From assembly GCA_016722575.1 (NCBI GenBank), contig JADKIY010000002.1, positions 620,001 through 684,000 on the forward strand: a DNA stretch of 64,000 nt. The letters run 5' to 3'. How positions within the stretch are numbered: the stretch's first letter is position 1; each line of letters begins with the position of its first letter. The notes beneath the pieces were generated by a model. The model worked only from the letters and a program-made list of their open reading frames with translations. It was not told the origin of the DNA and did no database searches. Below, in pieces: positions 17,156-25,828 of this stretch. This DNA is from Elusimicrobiota bacterium (lineage in GTDB: Bacteria; Elusimicrobiota; Elusimicrobia; FEN-1173). A program made the translations under genes and the position numbers.

Positions 17156-20100
17156 CCGGCGGGGCGTGACGTTGCTGGAGATCATGATGGTCATTGCCGT
17201 CTTCTCTCTCGCGGCGGTGAGTTTGGCCAAGGGGATTGCGCGGTTCATGGTCATGCAGGAAGCCGACAATCTCCGGCAACGGGCGCAGGAACGCTGCCAA
17301 TCCATGATCAGCGAGATGAAACAGCTGAGTTTAAATAGCCTGAACAATTCGGACGACACCGTTTTGTTTTCCGCCTATGTCAAGCTTCGAAACGATGCCA
17401 CCCTCAGCGCCTACGACGATGGCGGCACACGGAAATTGTTCCTGTCGTTGTCCCAATCCTATTTCCCCGAAAGCCCCCCCAGCTCGAACAAAGGGCTTCG
17501 GATGGAGCGATTGGTTAAAATCACCAAAGTGCCGGACCAAGACGCGTGGAAATGCGTCGTGACGATCTACAAAACCGGGACCGATGAGGTTCTCGCCCAG
17601 TCGTCGATTGTCCTCCGATCCAATTATTCATCGCCCAAGAGCATCCAAGCGCCCACCTACCTTTTCCTTAACCCCTCCGTGATGAGCCCCGTCTTAAACA
17701 GCAACGCCAGCGCCTCGCTTATATCCCACAATTCGATGCTGAGCACCCATCGGGGAGTGATCGGCAATCGAGACGAGATCCGGACCTTGGCTTTTGGCCG
17801 GGACCGGTTCTACCGCCCCTACGGCTGGATTCAGGCCAATCCCTCCTATGGGATCTACGTTTACGACGAACAATCCACCAACTATCCAGGAAGCGGCATG
17901 CTCTACAACACCGACACCGTCACGGGATCCTCCCCCACCAGCGATATCTTTCGCACGCACGCGACGGAGTTCAACCACGCTCAGCGTTACCCGCAGGAAC
18001 TCTTGTCCTACGACGCTTTAAAAGTTTACGAATCCACGGCGCCGGATCGATACGCGGAGTCCATCCGGATTCTGATGGAAAAGATGATCCAGGGGAGCAC
18101 CGCCTACAAGCACCGGGTGCTGCTCTTTCCCCCGGGCGGCCTGATGCCGGCCCCCCCGCTTCGCAACTTTTCGGACGCCGCCAAGAACCCGGCCACCCAA
18201 CCCAACATGCGGGCCGTGGTCCATCCCGAGAACTTGCGGATCGCCTCCGGCCAGGCCGCCAACTTGCGGGTATACACCTACCCCATGATGCCCAGCGTGT
18301 TCGCCGCCACCGCGGCGATCCCCGCCGTGACCGTGCTGGTCAAATACCCCGTCTCCACCGCGGGGGTCACGGTGCGTTACATGGTCGGCAGCAGCACGAC
18401 CGCGTACTCCTGGATCGACGCCGTGAACGGCGCTCATTACACCATCAGCAGTTCCGCGGCGGGATTGAAAATCGTGCTCTACAACAGCCCCCTCCATTGC
18501 GGCCTCCACGCCGTCAGCGGGACCGGCTTGGACCCCAGCCGCTGGCTCCACGGGTTGGAGTATATTCCGTGCGTGGTGGGGACGGCCGGCCTGCCCTACG
18601 CCTTTGTCGAAGGCAACAAGGATTTGTCGACGGCCGGAGCGGGGGCGTCCAAAAACACCGCCCGCTGGGTGATCGGTCTGCCGGCGGGGGCCCTGCCCGA
18701 CGGGGAACACACCATTGAAACCCGGCTGGGAAACCAGACCGCCACCGGCGCCATCCCCAACGACCCCGAAAACCTCTCGACCACGTACCTTTGGGTGGGC
18801 GTGACGCCGCCCCGCACGGAACAGTTCCAGTTGGTGGGCGACCCCCGGCACATGCCCTACGCCGACGTGAAAAGCAACCACGGCTACAACCGCTACTACG
18901 TTCAGGTGCCCGCCGGGGATTACGAGGGGTTTTCCTACACGTGGACCGGCTGGTCCACCACCAACCCCGTGTACAACAGCGGCTCAACCTCCGCCGGGCT
19001 CGTGTCCCTCGACGTTCCCCGGGCCATGCAACTCTGGCGGGAGGCGCTCCTCAATTCAAACGCGGTCTTTTCCTTTTCCGGAGACCCCAAAGAAGGGATG
19101 ACCCCCAGTTACATTTCCATGGGCGGTGAAATTTCCGGAGCCGGCCTCTTGGAAGGCAATATATGGATCTCCACCATCCCTTCCGGTTGGTATCGCACCG
19201 CATCGGAATACATGAATTCGACCGTGGGAGCGGCCTACGGTCGGCAACAGACCCATCAACGCGTCATCGCGAAGGCGAACAACTCCTGGGTGTCCCGGCC
19301 GGATCTTGGCGAATTGTGCCCCGACAGCAATTTCGCCTCTTGGAAAATCATCGGCAACTTGTCCCGCGGGGCCGCGACTCAGTTTTACCGGGCCAAATAC
19401 AGCGTCTTTTACTCGACGTTGGGTTTTTCGGCTCCCGTTGATTTCGACAAAAAAGTGGCGGGGTATGGCCTGGGGCTGCTGCTCAACGGCAACGCCTCGG
19501 GGGCGGGAGACAACTTCGCCTATCAGACCTACAACACCGCGAACGTCCCCCTGACCGAAACGGCCGAGGGGCAAGAGATGGCGAACGCCTTCAAGCTGCC
19601 CAAAATCTCCTCCGGGGGAGCGTCCATCCTTTCAATCGACCACACGGGCACCCCGCCCACCGGGTACGACCTGCCCGAATACGCGGCCAATCGCAACCGA
19701 CTCACGCTGGAAACCTGGCTTTCCCACCCCAGCGGACCCGCGGTGGGCCTGGTGAAGGTGCAAGACCCCACCAACGTCAACCGCGTCGGCTGGGTGGTGG
19801 TCAACGGCGCGCGAGGCTACGAGTTTCAACTTCGCAACAATGCCCAGTTTCTGATTCCCGGAGCGGGCGCTCTTTGGGCCTTTTACCGGGCGGGAGAACC
19901 CGCCGTCGCGGCCGGGGCGCGGGCGGTGCATTTTCCTCTGGTGCGTTGGGTCACGCCGGACGGCATTACCGCCTACAAAAACCCGTCGACCATCTCCCTC
20001 GATTGGGCCGTGGATTGGAAACGGTTCGACAACAAACCCTACAACAACCAATATCCGGATCCTTACGCCCCGGCCGATTCACCTCTCTTCAACATCACCT

Positions 20101-20351
20101 ACCACAAGGAAGTGCCCCCGTCGGCCGCCCGAACCTATTTTCATGCGGGAGGGGTTTTCATCCGCGACTACGTCCTTGACTATTTTGAGCCTCCGGACTT
20201 CCCGGCCGATCCCGTGTATGCCCGGACATCCCCCTACACCTGGGATGTGTCCGCTCTGCCCGCCGGCTCCTATCAAGTCGTGGTCCGGGCCTTTTTTCCG
20301 GGCCGTCGAATGTATTCTTCCGACACGATGAAAGTCGTCATCGACCGGTGA
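17142..20351 (+). CDS. Giant prepilin-like protein (type IV pilin N-terminus, ~1040-residue exodomain)
   Basis: 1069 residues. The N-terminus MTRTNRRG then VTLLEIMMVIAVFSLAAVSL is a textbook class III prepilin signal: basic leader, Gly at -1 and Glu at +5, then a hydrophobic helix. GGAGG lies 7 bases before the ATG at 17142, fixing the start inside the previous gene's end. Typical pilins are 130-250 residues, so the extracellular part is extraordinarily large. It is rich in Tyr, Ser, Thr, Asn and Gly and not recognised as a known adhesin domain. Likely displayed at a pilus or secretion pseudopilus tip. The stop overlaps the next prepilin gene. Confidence 0.8.
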   Translation: MTRTNRRGVTLLEIMMVIAVFSLAAVSLAKGIARFMVMQEADNLRQRAQERCQSMISEMKQLSLNSLNNSDDTVLFSAYVKLRNDATLSAYDDGGTRKLFLSLSQSYFPESPPSSNKGLRMERLVKITKVPDQDAWKCVVTIYKTGTDEVLAQSSIVLRSNYSSPKSIQAPTYLFLNPSVMSPVLNSNASASLISHNSMLSTHRGVIGNRDEIRTLAFGRDRFYRPYGWIQANPSYGIYVYDEQSTNYPGSGMLYNTDTVTGSSPTSDIFRTHATEFNHAQRYPQELLSYDALKVYESTAPDRYAESIRILMEKMIQGSTAYKHRVLLFPPGGLMPAPPLRNFSDAAKNPATQPNMRAVVHPENLRIASGQAANLRVYTYPMMPSVFAATAAIPAVTVLVKYPVSTAGVTVRYMVGSSTTAYSWIDAVNGAHYTISSSAAGLKIVLYNSPLHCGLHAVSGTGLDPSRWLHGLEYIPCVVGTAGLPYAFVEGNKDLSTAGAGASKNTARWVIGLPAGALPDGEHTIETRLGNQTATGAIPNDPENLSTTYLWVGVTPPRTEQFQLVGDPRHMPYADVKSNHGYNRYYVQVPAGDYEGFSYTWTGWSTTNPVYNSGSTSAGLVSLDVPRAMQLWREALLNSNAVFSFSGDPKEGMTPSYISMGGEISGAGLLEGNIWISTIPSGWYRTASEYMNSTVGAAYGRQQTHQRVIAKANNSWVSRPDLGELCPDSNFASWKIIGNLSRGAATQFYRAKYSVFYSTLGFSAPVDFDKKVAGYGLGLLLNGNASGAGDNFAYQTYNTANVPLTETAEGQEMANAFKLPKISSGGASILSIDHTGTPPTGYDLPEYAANRNRLTLETWLSHPSGPAVGLVKVQDPTNVNRVGWVVVNGARGYEFQLRNNAQFLIPGAGALWAFYRAGEPAVAAGARAVHFPLVRWVTPDGITAYKNPSTISLDWAVDWKRFDNKPYNNQYPDPYAPADSPLFNITYHKEVPPSAARTYFHAGGVFIRDYVLDYFEPPDFPADPVYARTSPYTWDVSALPAGSYQVVVRAFFPGRRMYSSDTMKVVIDR

Positions 20352-21337
20352 GGGGATGGGAAATTCCGGACCCCCCGATGCGTCCTCGTAAAAAGAAGGG
20401 TTCTTCGACCGGCTGGACCTTGGTGGAAATCATCGTCGCCTCGGCGGTTTTCGCGATCCTCCTCGTGGGGTTTGCGAAAGCCTACCACCACCTCCGCCAA
20501 GTCATGGCCCTGGGGGACGCCGTGGAACAAATGAAATTGAGGTCCGACGGAATCGACGAAGTGTTTCAGGCGGTGGCGCCTTCGAGCATCCGCCTCTTTT
20601 CCCAAGACCCGGGCAGTTTCCCCTTCTTTTCCCGCCTCAGCGCACCGCCCCCCCTGACCGGTTGGCAGGCCCCCAACGTTGACGGGTCCTCGTCGGGCAA
20701 CGTATTCCTGGTCCTTGCAAGATGGAAAGCGTTGGACGTTGTCGTGGGGACAGAAACGGTTCGGATCGACTTGGTTCGCTTCCATTACATTTTCCCCTCC
20801 TACGGCGAGGGAATCATGCTGGGAACAAACACCTTTCGGGAACTCCACTATTGGGAAAGCAAACCCTACGCCAACCTAAACAACATCAACGTCATTCTGT
20901 CCCCCGCGTTAAAGTCGAGCGTCGTTTCGTATCTTTATTCCACCAGGGGCATTTTCTACGCCATGGACATCGGGGCCATAAATCCCAACGAAGCCTTTTT
21001 TTCCTTGTCCGCGGGCGGCGCGGTTGCCAGCGACCCGGCGCACACAATTCCACAGGACCGGCTCGTCAACTTGACCCGGGGAGGGGGGGTGGAACGCGGC
21101 AGCTACCGCATCGGTCTGGCCCCGAACATTTTATTCAGCGCGGGTCTCCTCCACACCGTACCCCGTTACAATGCCGCCAGCGGGGATTTTCCATCCGGCT
21201 TTGAAGTCGTCTTTCGAAGGACAAACACCCAAAGACGAGACGTCGTCGTCCGCTGCGTTCTTCTCGCCAAGGGGGCTTTTCCAAAACCGCGCACCTACGA
21301 GCTGGCCTCGCAATTCGCCGTCCGCGACGTGTGGTGA
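20348..21337 (+). CDS. Minor prepilin-like protein
   Basis: 329 residues from the GTG at 20348, which overlaps the previous stop; an ATG at 20378 (MRPRKKKGSSTG) is an alternative. The N-terminal STG then WTLVEIIVASAVFAILLVGF fits a prepilin cleavage site with Glu at +5 and a hydrophobic helix. The C-terminal domain of about 280 residues is not recognised. As third gene of a coupled trio it probably assembles with the two preceding proteins, as GspI/J/K-type minor pseudopilins do. Confidence 0.75.
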   Translation: MRGWEIPDPPMRPRKKKGSSTGWTLVEIIVASAVFAILLVGFAKAYHHLRQVMALGDAVEQMKLRSDGIDEVFQAVAPSSIRLFSQDPGSFPFFSRLSAPPPLTGWQAPNVDGSSSGNVFLVLARWKALDVVVGTETVRIDLVRFHYIFPSYGEGIMLGTNTFRELHYWESKPYANLNNINVILSPALKSSVVSYLYSTRGIFYAMDIGAINPNEAFFSLSAGGAVASDPAHTIPQDRLVNLTRGGGVERGSYRIGLAPNILFSAGLLHTVPRYNAASGDFPSGFEVVFRRTNTQRRDVVVRCVLLAKGAFPKPRTYELASQFAVRDVW

Positions 21338-21482
21338 TGGGGGACGACGCCCCCCGGAATCCCGGATGGCCCCCCCCGAGGAGCCTCGAGTCGGACTTCT
21401 TCGCCCCCAACGCCCGCCACAAACAATTCAAGCAGGGCCATCGCGGGCCCCGGGGGGATCGCCGCGGCCGGGGATCGGCGGG

Positions 21483-22733
21483 TCAATCCCGGGTGACTTT
21501 ATAGAGCGCGAATTGCGGGCCGTCTTTTTTGTGGTAGTAGAGGGTTTTCCCGTCGGAGCTTAGCGTGGGGGCTTCGACAAATCCCGTGACCGGGGCCAGA
21601 ACTTCGGGCGTCCCGAAGGGCTCGTTGACCGTCCTCCGTCGGGCTCGAAGGATCGAGGTGTGAAGGTCTTTCAAACGAAGCCGGGTGAAGAAGAGCTCCA
21701 GCCCGTCGGGAGAGATGGAGGGGGCGTATTCCAGGTCCGGCGTGTTGACGTTGCGCAGAATCGCGTCGGTGTCGGATAAAAGCAAGAACCGGCCATCGGC
21801 GCCCTTCCCGGCGATCTTGATGTCCGAGAGGCTCGGCATGCCCTTGTCCATCTTGGGGAAAAAAGCGTCGGAACAATACACCGTGTTCCCGTCCTCGCTC
21901 ACTTCCACGTCCATGGTGACCCAATGGAGCTTCCCGCGGGAGAAATTCCCCAGCACCGGGGAAATGTCCGTCAGGACTTCCTTCGTGAAATTCCCGCTAT
22001 AGATGGTCAGGAAGCTGTTGGCGTAATCCCTCGTGGTGGTGAAATAGAACCGGTGGTTCCGGTCCATGCTGGCCACGCCGTCCAAAACGGGCGGCGGCCG
22101 GTTGGCGCCCTTCACCGGGCCCACGAACCGAAACCCGCCCTCGGGCGTGCGCCGGGCGTAGAACAGGTCCGTTTTCTCCCCCGGGTCGTTGGAGTTGTTG
22201 AAGAACAGGTATTTGTCGTCGTGGGAGAGGAAGGGCTCCATCAGGTTCCCGTCGTATCCCAAGATGGGAACCTTTTGCGGATGGGAAAACTCCATGGTCG
22301 TCTTTTCCGGCGGGAAGCCGGCGGCCGCGGGGGTCGCCGCGGCGGCGGCCGTTCCGGAAGGCTCCCGTCCAAAGAGTTTCTGGTTCAGCTCCGTGAGCGT
22401 GTAGCCTTGATAGATGTCCCCAACGAAAGCGATGTTCAGCTGAAACCCCGTGTCCTTCTTTCGTCCCACCATGATCCAGGGCGGAAGGCCGATGCCCAGG
22501 AAGGCGTTGCGAATCCATTGGTAGGAATAGACCGTCGTGTTATCGATGGTGTTCCGCGCCACGTTCTCCGGCTCGCCCAGGACGGTCTTCACTTCCTCGG
22601 GCGTGGTCTCCCCCACCTTAAGCTCGTTGACCTGGTTGATGTCCACCTTGTGGCCGGTGGAAACGATGGCGCAGGCCGGGAGGATCAGCGCCAGGCCCAG
22701 AGACAACAACGTTCGCAACATGGACGGTTTCAT
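21483..22733 (-). CDS. Lipoprotein: BamE/SmpA-like domain fused to a TolB/PD40-type beta-propeller
   Basis: 416 residues. Signal peptide with lipobox LPAC (Cys21). Residues ~30-130 look like the SmpA/OmlA fold (ELKVGETTPEEVKTVLGEPENV). From about 155 on, PD40-like propeller repeats occur: GYDGNLMEPFLSHDDKYLFF, LEYAPSISPDGLELFFTRLR and APTLSSDGKTLYYHKKDG. A short Ala-rich linker joins them. AGGAA lies 7 bases before the ATG. It stands alone, convergent to the prepilin operon, with its own promoter. An outer-membrane or periplasmic role is inferred; partner unknown. Confidence 0.75.
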   Translation of the reverse strand: MKPSMLRTLLSLGLALILPACAIVSTGHKVDINQVNELKVGETTPEEVKTVLGEPENVARNTIDNTTVYSYQWIRNAFLGIGLPPWIMVGRKKDTGFQLNIAFVGDIYQGYTLTELNQKLFGREPSGTAAAAATPAAAGFPPEKTTMEFSHPQKVPILGYDGNLMEPFLSHDDKYLFFNNSNDPGEKTDLFYARRTPEGGFRFVGPVKGANRPPPVLDGVASMDRNHRFYFTTTRDYANSFLTIYSGNFTKEVLTDISPVLGNFSRGKLHWVTMDVEVSEDGNTVYCSDAFFPKMDKGMPSLSDIKIAGKGADGRFLLLSDTDAILRNVNTPDLEYAPSISPDGLELFFTRLRLKDLHTSILRARRRTVNEPFGTPEVLAPVTGFVEAPTLSSDGKTLYYHKKDGPQFALYKVTRD

Positions 22734-22783
22734 TTTTATTTCCTCGCGAGAAAGTGCAAAACAAAATTTAAATTCAATCGATC

Positions 22784-22812
22784 AGTATACTGTCCCTGCT
22801 ATTTCATGTAAA
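22784..22812 (-). promoter_or_regulatory. Sigma70-type promoter of the propeller lipoprotein gene
   Basis: Minus-strand TTTACA (22807-22812), 17-base spacer, TATACT (22784-22789). The expected start near 22777 leaves a leader of about 44 bases with a Shine-Dalgarno, unlike the leaderless genes elsewhere in the window. Confidence 0.75.
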
Positions 22813-22819
22813 TCTAATT

Positions 22820-23048
22820 CGTGGGCCTCCCCGGCCCACACCCGGCCGTTGAAATCTTTTTAACCAACAACCAAATCCCCAGGCGCTCCGAATCAGCGGG
22901 CATGCCGCGCCTTTACACAAACAGGCACCGTGCCTAGCGGCACAGCCCCAGGTGTCCGGAGCTCTGCGACGGGCCGCCCTGGACCCAGGGAACCAAAATC
23001 GTGGGGCTCCCCCGGCCCACGCCCGGCACCAACATCCCAGGCGCTCCG
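22820..23048. repeat. Direct-repeat module next to a palindromic island
   Basis: A near-identical block occurs twice: 22820-22846 and 23000-23027, both reading roughly CGTGGG..CTCCCCCGGCCCAC then CCCGGC. Each is followed by a second shared block ending CCCAGGCGCTCCG (to 22890 and 23048). A 22-base insert separates the blocks in the first copy. A small hairpin (GTGCC/GGCAC, 22930-22943) lies between. No gene recognised. Confidence 0.6.
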
Positions 23049-23060
23049 CCCTGGACCCGG

Positions 23061-23542
23061 GTGACTTCTCTTTTTGCTTGTCCAAAAAGAGAAGTCACCA
23101 AGAGAAAAAGACCCCCCAGACGGCCTGCGCGCGGTCTTTTTGCCGGGCCTGCGGAACTCGCCCCGTCAAAAGCCCGTGACGGGGCTCAAACAGTCCTCGG
23201 CCACCGCGGCGGCAAAAAGCCCGTGCTCGTTTCGCCTCAAGGGGCCCCCGAATTCAAAAACGGAAACGGCAAGCTTTGCTTTTGGGTTTAGGCTTATGCC
23301 TATGCCTCTAAAAACCCCCTTGAGGCGTTATGAGCACGACGTTTTGGCCGCAGCGGCGTGGCCCGTTGTGCCGCCGATAGGCCCTTGAGGCGTGCCGGCC
23401 CTGGTTTGGCGGCGGCAGCCGACAAGGGACCGGGGCCGGTGTTTGGCCCACGTGAGGGCCACCGGCCAAAACGGCGCGCGCAAGCCGCCTGGGGGCGGTT
23501 TTCTTTTGCCTACTTTTCTTTGGGCGGCCAAAGAAAAGTAGG
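23061..23542. repeat. Composite inverted repeat with terminal hairpins
   Basis: Two related units face each other. The left edge is a perfect 15-bp hairpin (23061-23075 with 23084-23098) and the right edge another 15-bp hairpin (23509-23523 with 23528-23542). Inside, 23199-23244 and 23316-23362 are imperfect inverted copies (both ending CCTCAAGGGG in their own direction). Next to each hairpin lies an A-rich/C-rich block followed by GCGCGC. No transposase is present; open frames here look spurious. From memory, similar hairpin-plus-tail elements are dispersed in several bacterial genomes; this was not checked. Confidence 0.7.
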
Positions 23543-23730
23543 TTGCTGCCGGGCAACCCCCGGCGACTTTAGATTTCGGGGGCCAAGGCGATACCTTGAC
23601 AATTGATTTTCGGTGCGGGGCGCGCAGCCCCGCGACCTTTCTTGAAATTATTAGGATGATTTTTTTAATATCCCAGACAAGACACCATCGGCGACTTTCT
23701 TCTAATGTTCCTTTATTGACTATTGATTTT

Positions 23731-24099
23731 TCAATGGAGATAGAATCGGACTCCGACGTTAAATTCCACTCCATTCGTTTCTGTTTTTTGACCAAGAAGT
23801 AGAGGAGATTCTGTTGCCTCGAAACTTGAACCAATATAACCGATGGCCCCCGATAGAGTCACTCGATCGGAAACTGGCAAACGCACGTTAAGGGCAAGGG
23901 CACCATACGACTGTTCAACATCTTGGATCGCTGAAGACCCTGAATTTAAAGCTCTTGAATCTCCGGTTTGAGCTCCACCACCTAAATTAATGCCAATAGA
24001 AGGGAATCTATCGGGATTTCCTGAATACTCTTGTGCCATTGCGGTGGAAGCTATCATCATGGAACCCAAGAAAATACCCGCGATCGCAAGCTTATTCAT
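23731..24099 (-). CDS. Small outer-membrane beta-barrel-like protein
   Basis: 122 residues. A clear signal peptide (residues 1-22, ending ASTAMA before QEY) is followed by alternating amphipathic strands (ALALNVRLPVSDRVTLSGAI, FNVGVRFYLH) typical of an 8-strand-type or partial barrel. AAGGAG sits 7 bases before the ATG. The gene and the ~150 bases on either side are visibly AT-richer than the rest of the window, suggesting recent acquisition, and it lies next to a repeat island. Function unknown. Confidence 0.75.
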   Translation of the reverse strand: MNKLAIAGIFLGSMMIASTAMAQEYSGNPDRFPSIGINLGGGAQTGDSRALNSGSSAIQDVEQSYGALALNVRLPVSDRVTLSGAIGYIGSSFEATESPLLLGQKTETNGVEFNVGVRFYLH

Positions 24100-24194
24100 T
24101 TGGTTTCTCCTTTTGTCTACCCGTTGGCGATTAATTGCCTAAACTGTGTCGATTTCAGGCAATATCTCATGCAACCAAAGATGCCCCCCAGATA

Positions 24195-24365
24195 TTAAGG
24201 ATCCGAACAATCCCTCGTATACCCGCAGTTCTGACAAACAATCTTGCACTTCTTGGCCACCGCCGTCCCCCCGCACACCACGCAGGTGGAAATATCCCGG
24301 GGATCAATCGTCGGGCCCCCCGAAGCGGGCGACGCGGGCGCCGGCGGACGCGCCCAATCCCTCAT
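24195..24365 (-). CDS. 56-residue zinc-ribbon protein coupled to ybaB
   Basis: Short gene read directly from the sequence. ATG at 24365 overlaps the ybaB stop (ATGA). The first half is Pro/Ala-rich; the second half carries CVVCGG, KKCKIVCQNCGY and a final Cys in TRDCSDP, i.e. paired CxxC knuckles of a zinc ribbon. The stop TAA is at 24195. In many genomes ybaB is followed by recR, whose product also has a Cys4 zinc finger; this is not recR (far too short) but occupies its place. The intact frame, coupling and Cys spacing support a real gene; function unknown. Confidence 0.7.
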   Translation of the reverse strand: MRDWARPPAPASPASGGPTIDPRDISTCVVCGGTAVAKKCKIVCQNCGYTRDCSDP

Positions 24366-24652
24366 CCGCGCAAACCTTTCATCATGTCCATGGCCGCCTT
24401 CGCCGCCTCCTTCTTCGCGTCGCCCAAGGCGTCGTTCAAAAGTTCCACCAGGGCCTTCTCCAAAACTTCTTTCTGCCCGGGCGCGGCCAGAGCGCCGTCG
24501 ATTTCGACGGCGGACACGCGCTGGTTGCCCGTCACCTTCGCCCGGAGTTTTCCCCCCAGGGCGGTGCGTTCGATCTTGATGTCTTCCAGGCGGCGCTCGG
24601 CCTCCTTGGCCATTTTCTGCATGTCCATCAACTGCTTCATTTTTTCAAACAA
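24362..24652 (-). CDS. ybaB: YbaB/EbfC family nucleoid-associated protein
   Basis: 96 residues. MKQLMDMQKMAKEAERRLEDI and RVSAVEIDGALAAPGQKEVLEKALVELLNDAL match the family, a small DNA-binding dimer. The TTG at 24652 is preferred over the internal ATG (24640) because AAGGAG lies 7 bases before it and it restores the MFEKMKQL start. It overlaps the sfsA stop by 8 bases. Confidence 0.92.
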   Translation of the reverse strand: MFEKMKQLMDMQKMAKEAERRLEDIKIERTALGGKLRAKVTGNQRVSAVEIDGALAAPGQKEVLEKALVELLNDALGDAKKEAAKAAMDMMKGLRG

Positions 24653-25385
24653 GGGATGTCTCCTTGGGAGTTTGAGGGGATAAATCCAGGGGCACGGCCT
24701 CGCCCCAGGCCACTCGTTCGCGGCTGACCTTGGCGCGATAAACCAGGATATCGACGCCCAAATCCGCGGCCCGGCGGAGGGCGGCGCCGTATTCCGGGTC
24801 GATGTCGTCGGCGGGGCGGAAGACCTTGCCTTCGGGGCGCTGGACGACGAAGAGCATGGCGGCCCGGTCGCCCTTGGCCAGGGCGCCGCAGAGTTCCTCC
24901 AAATGTTTTTTGCCCCGCTCGGTCACGGCATCGGGAAAGCGGAGTTCTTCCCCCTGGAGCATGCTGACGTTTTTGATTTCCACCCAACACCGGCCCGGGG
25001 GGCCTTCCAACAAAAGGTCAATGCGGCTGTTGACGCCCAGGCGCACCTCGCGCTTGACCTCGGTGTAGCTGATGAACTCCGGGATTTGGCCGTATTTGAT
25101 GGCCAGGGCGGCCAGTCCGTTGGGAACGCCCGTGTTGACCCCGACCCAGCCGGCGTCCATTCGGATCATTTCCCAGGTGTAGCGGTGTTTGCGGCCCGGA
25201 TCGGGGTGGTAGCTCAAGGCCACCGGGCGGCCGATCTCGCAACAACTCTTCATGCTCCCGGTGTTGGGGCAGAGGGCGGTGATCATTTTGCCGGAATCCA
25301 ACTTTACGTCCGCCAAAAAGCGCTTGTAGCGCTTGAGCAAAATCCCCGTCGTCAGCGGCGGCGAAAAAACTACTTGAGCTTCCAT
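24645..25385 (-). CDS. sfsA: SfsA family DNA/RNA nuclease-like protein
   Basis: 246 residues. Family features: LLKRYKRFLADVKLDSG, HCPNTG-type block (ALCPNTGSMKSC), YTWEMIRMDAGWVGVNT and the PD-(D/E)XK-like core SRIDLLLEG..CWVEIKNVSML. SfsA was named for sugar-fermentation stimulation in E. coli; the fold has an OB part and a nuclease-like part. ATG at 25385 sits within the 3' end of the NYN gene; longer frames upstream are shadow. Confidence 0.93.
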   Translation of the reverse strand: MEAQVVFSPPLTTGILLKRYKRFLADVKLDSGKMITALCPNTGSMKSCCEIGRPVALSYHPDPGRKHRYTWEMIRMDAGWVGVNTGVPNGLAALAIKYGQIPEFISYTEVKREVRLGVNSRIDLLLEGPPGRCWVEIKNVSMLQGEELRFPDAVTERGKKHLEELCGALAKGDRAAMLFVVQRPEGKVFRPADDIDPEYGAALRRAADLGVDILVYRAKVSRERVAWGEAVPLDLSPQTPKETSLV

Positions 25386-25828
25386 AATCGGCGGAGCTCC
25401 TCGTTGATGTCGTCCACGTCCTGGGGGGCCAGTTGGCGGCCGGGCTTCCGGGGCTTGGGCGCCCCGGCTCCGGCGGCTAGGAAATCCCGGCAACGCATCA
25501 CCTTGGCTCCGGCGGCTTTGACCCAGCGCTCGATGGCCCGGTCGTCGGTAACCACCACCACGTCCCGGGGGTTTTGACGCTCGTCCACCAGGCTTTTTAA
25601 AAGAGGGTCGGCCTCGCCGTCGGAATAGATCACCCGGGTGGGCCCGCCCCAGCGGGGGCCGCTCACGTCGGCCCGGCCGTCGAAAATCACGATCACCTCG
25701 GCGTTGCCCTGGGGCCGGCGGTCCTCCACGAAACGAAGCAGGCGGTCCCGCTGGTCCCGCAGAGGGCCCGTGGCCATCCAGTCCACGCTTCGGATCACGT
25801 TGTAGCCGTCCAGAAAATAGGCGGTCAC
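25370..25828 (-). CDS. NYN/PIN-like ribonuclease (YacP/Rae1-like)
   Basis: 152 residues. FLDGYNVIRS at the N-terminus, VIVIFDGRAD and VVVVTDDRAIERWVKAAGAKV give the conserved acidic residues (D, N, D, DD) of the YacP/NYN endoribonuclease group. The GTG start overlaps the preceding gene (GTGA). The final ~30 residues are charged. In Bacillus the homologue Rae1 cleaves mRNA in the ribosome A site; the same activity is only a guess here. Confidence 0.88.
   Translation of the reverse strand: MTAYFLDGYNVIRSVDWMATGPLRDQRDRLLRFVEDRRPQGNAEVIVIFDGRADVSGPRWGGPTRVIYSDGEADPLLKSLVDERQNPRDVVVVTDDRAIERWVKAAGAKVMRCRDFLAAGAGAPKPRKPGRQLAPQDVDDINEELRRLWKLK

Noticed and set aside
22804..23834. Several 66-168 codon frames within the repeat island
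   Set aside because: They run through hairpins and repeats on both strands with no domain; they are products of repeat composition.
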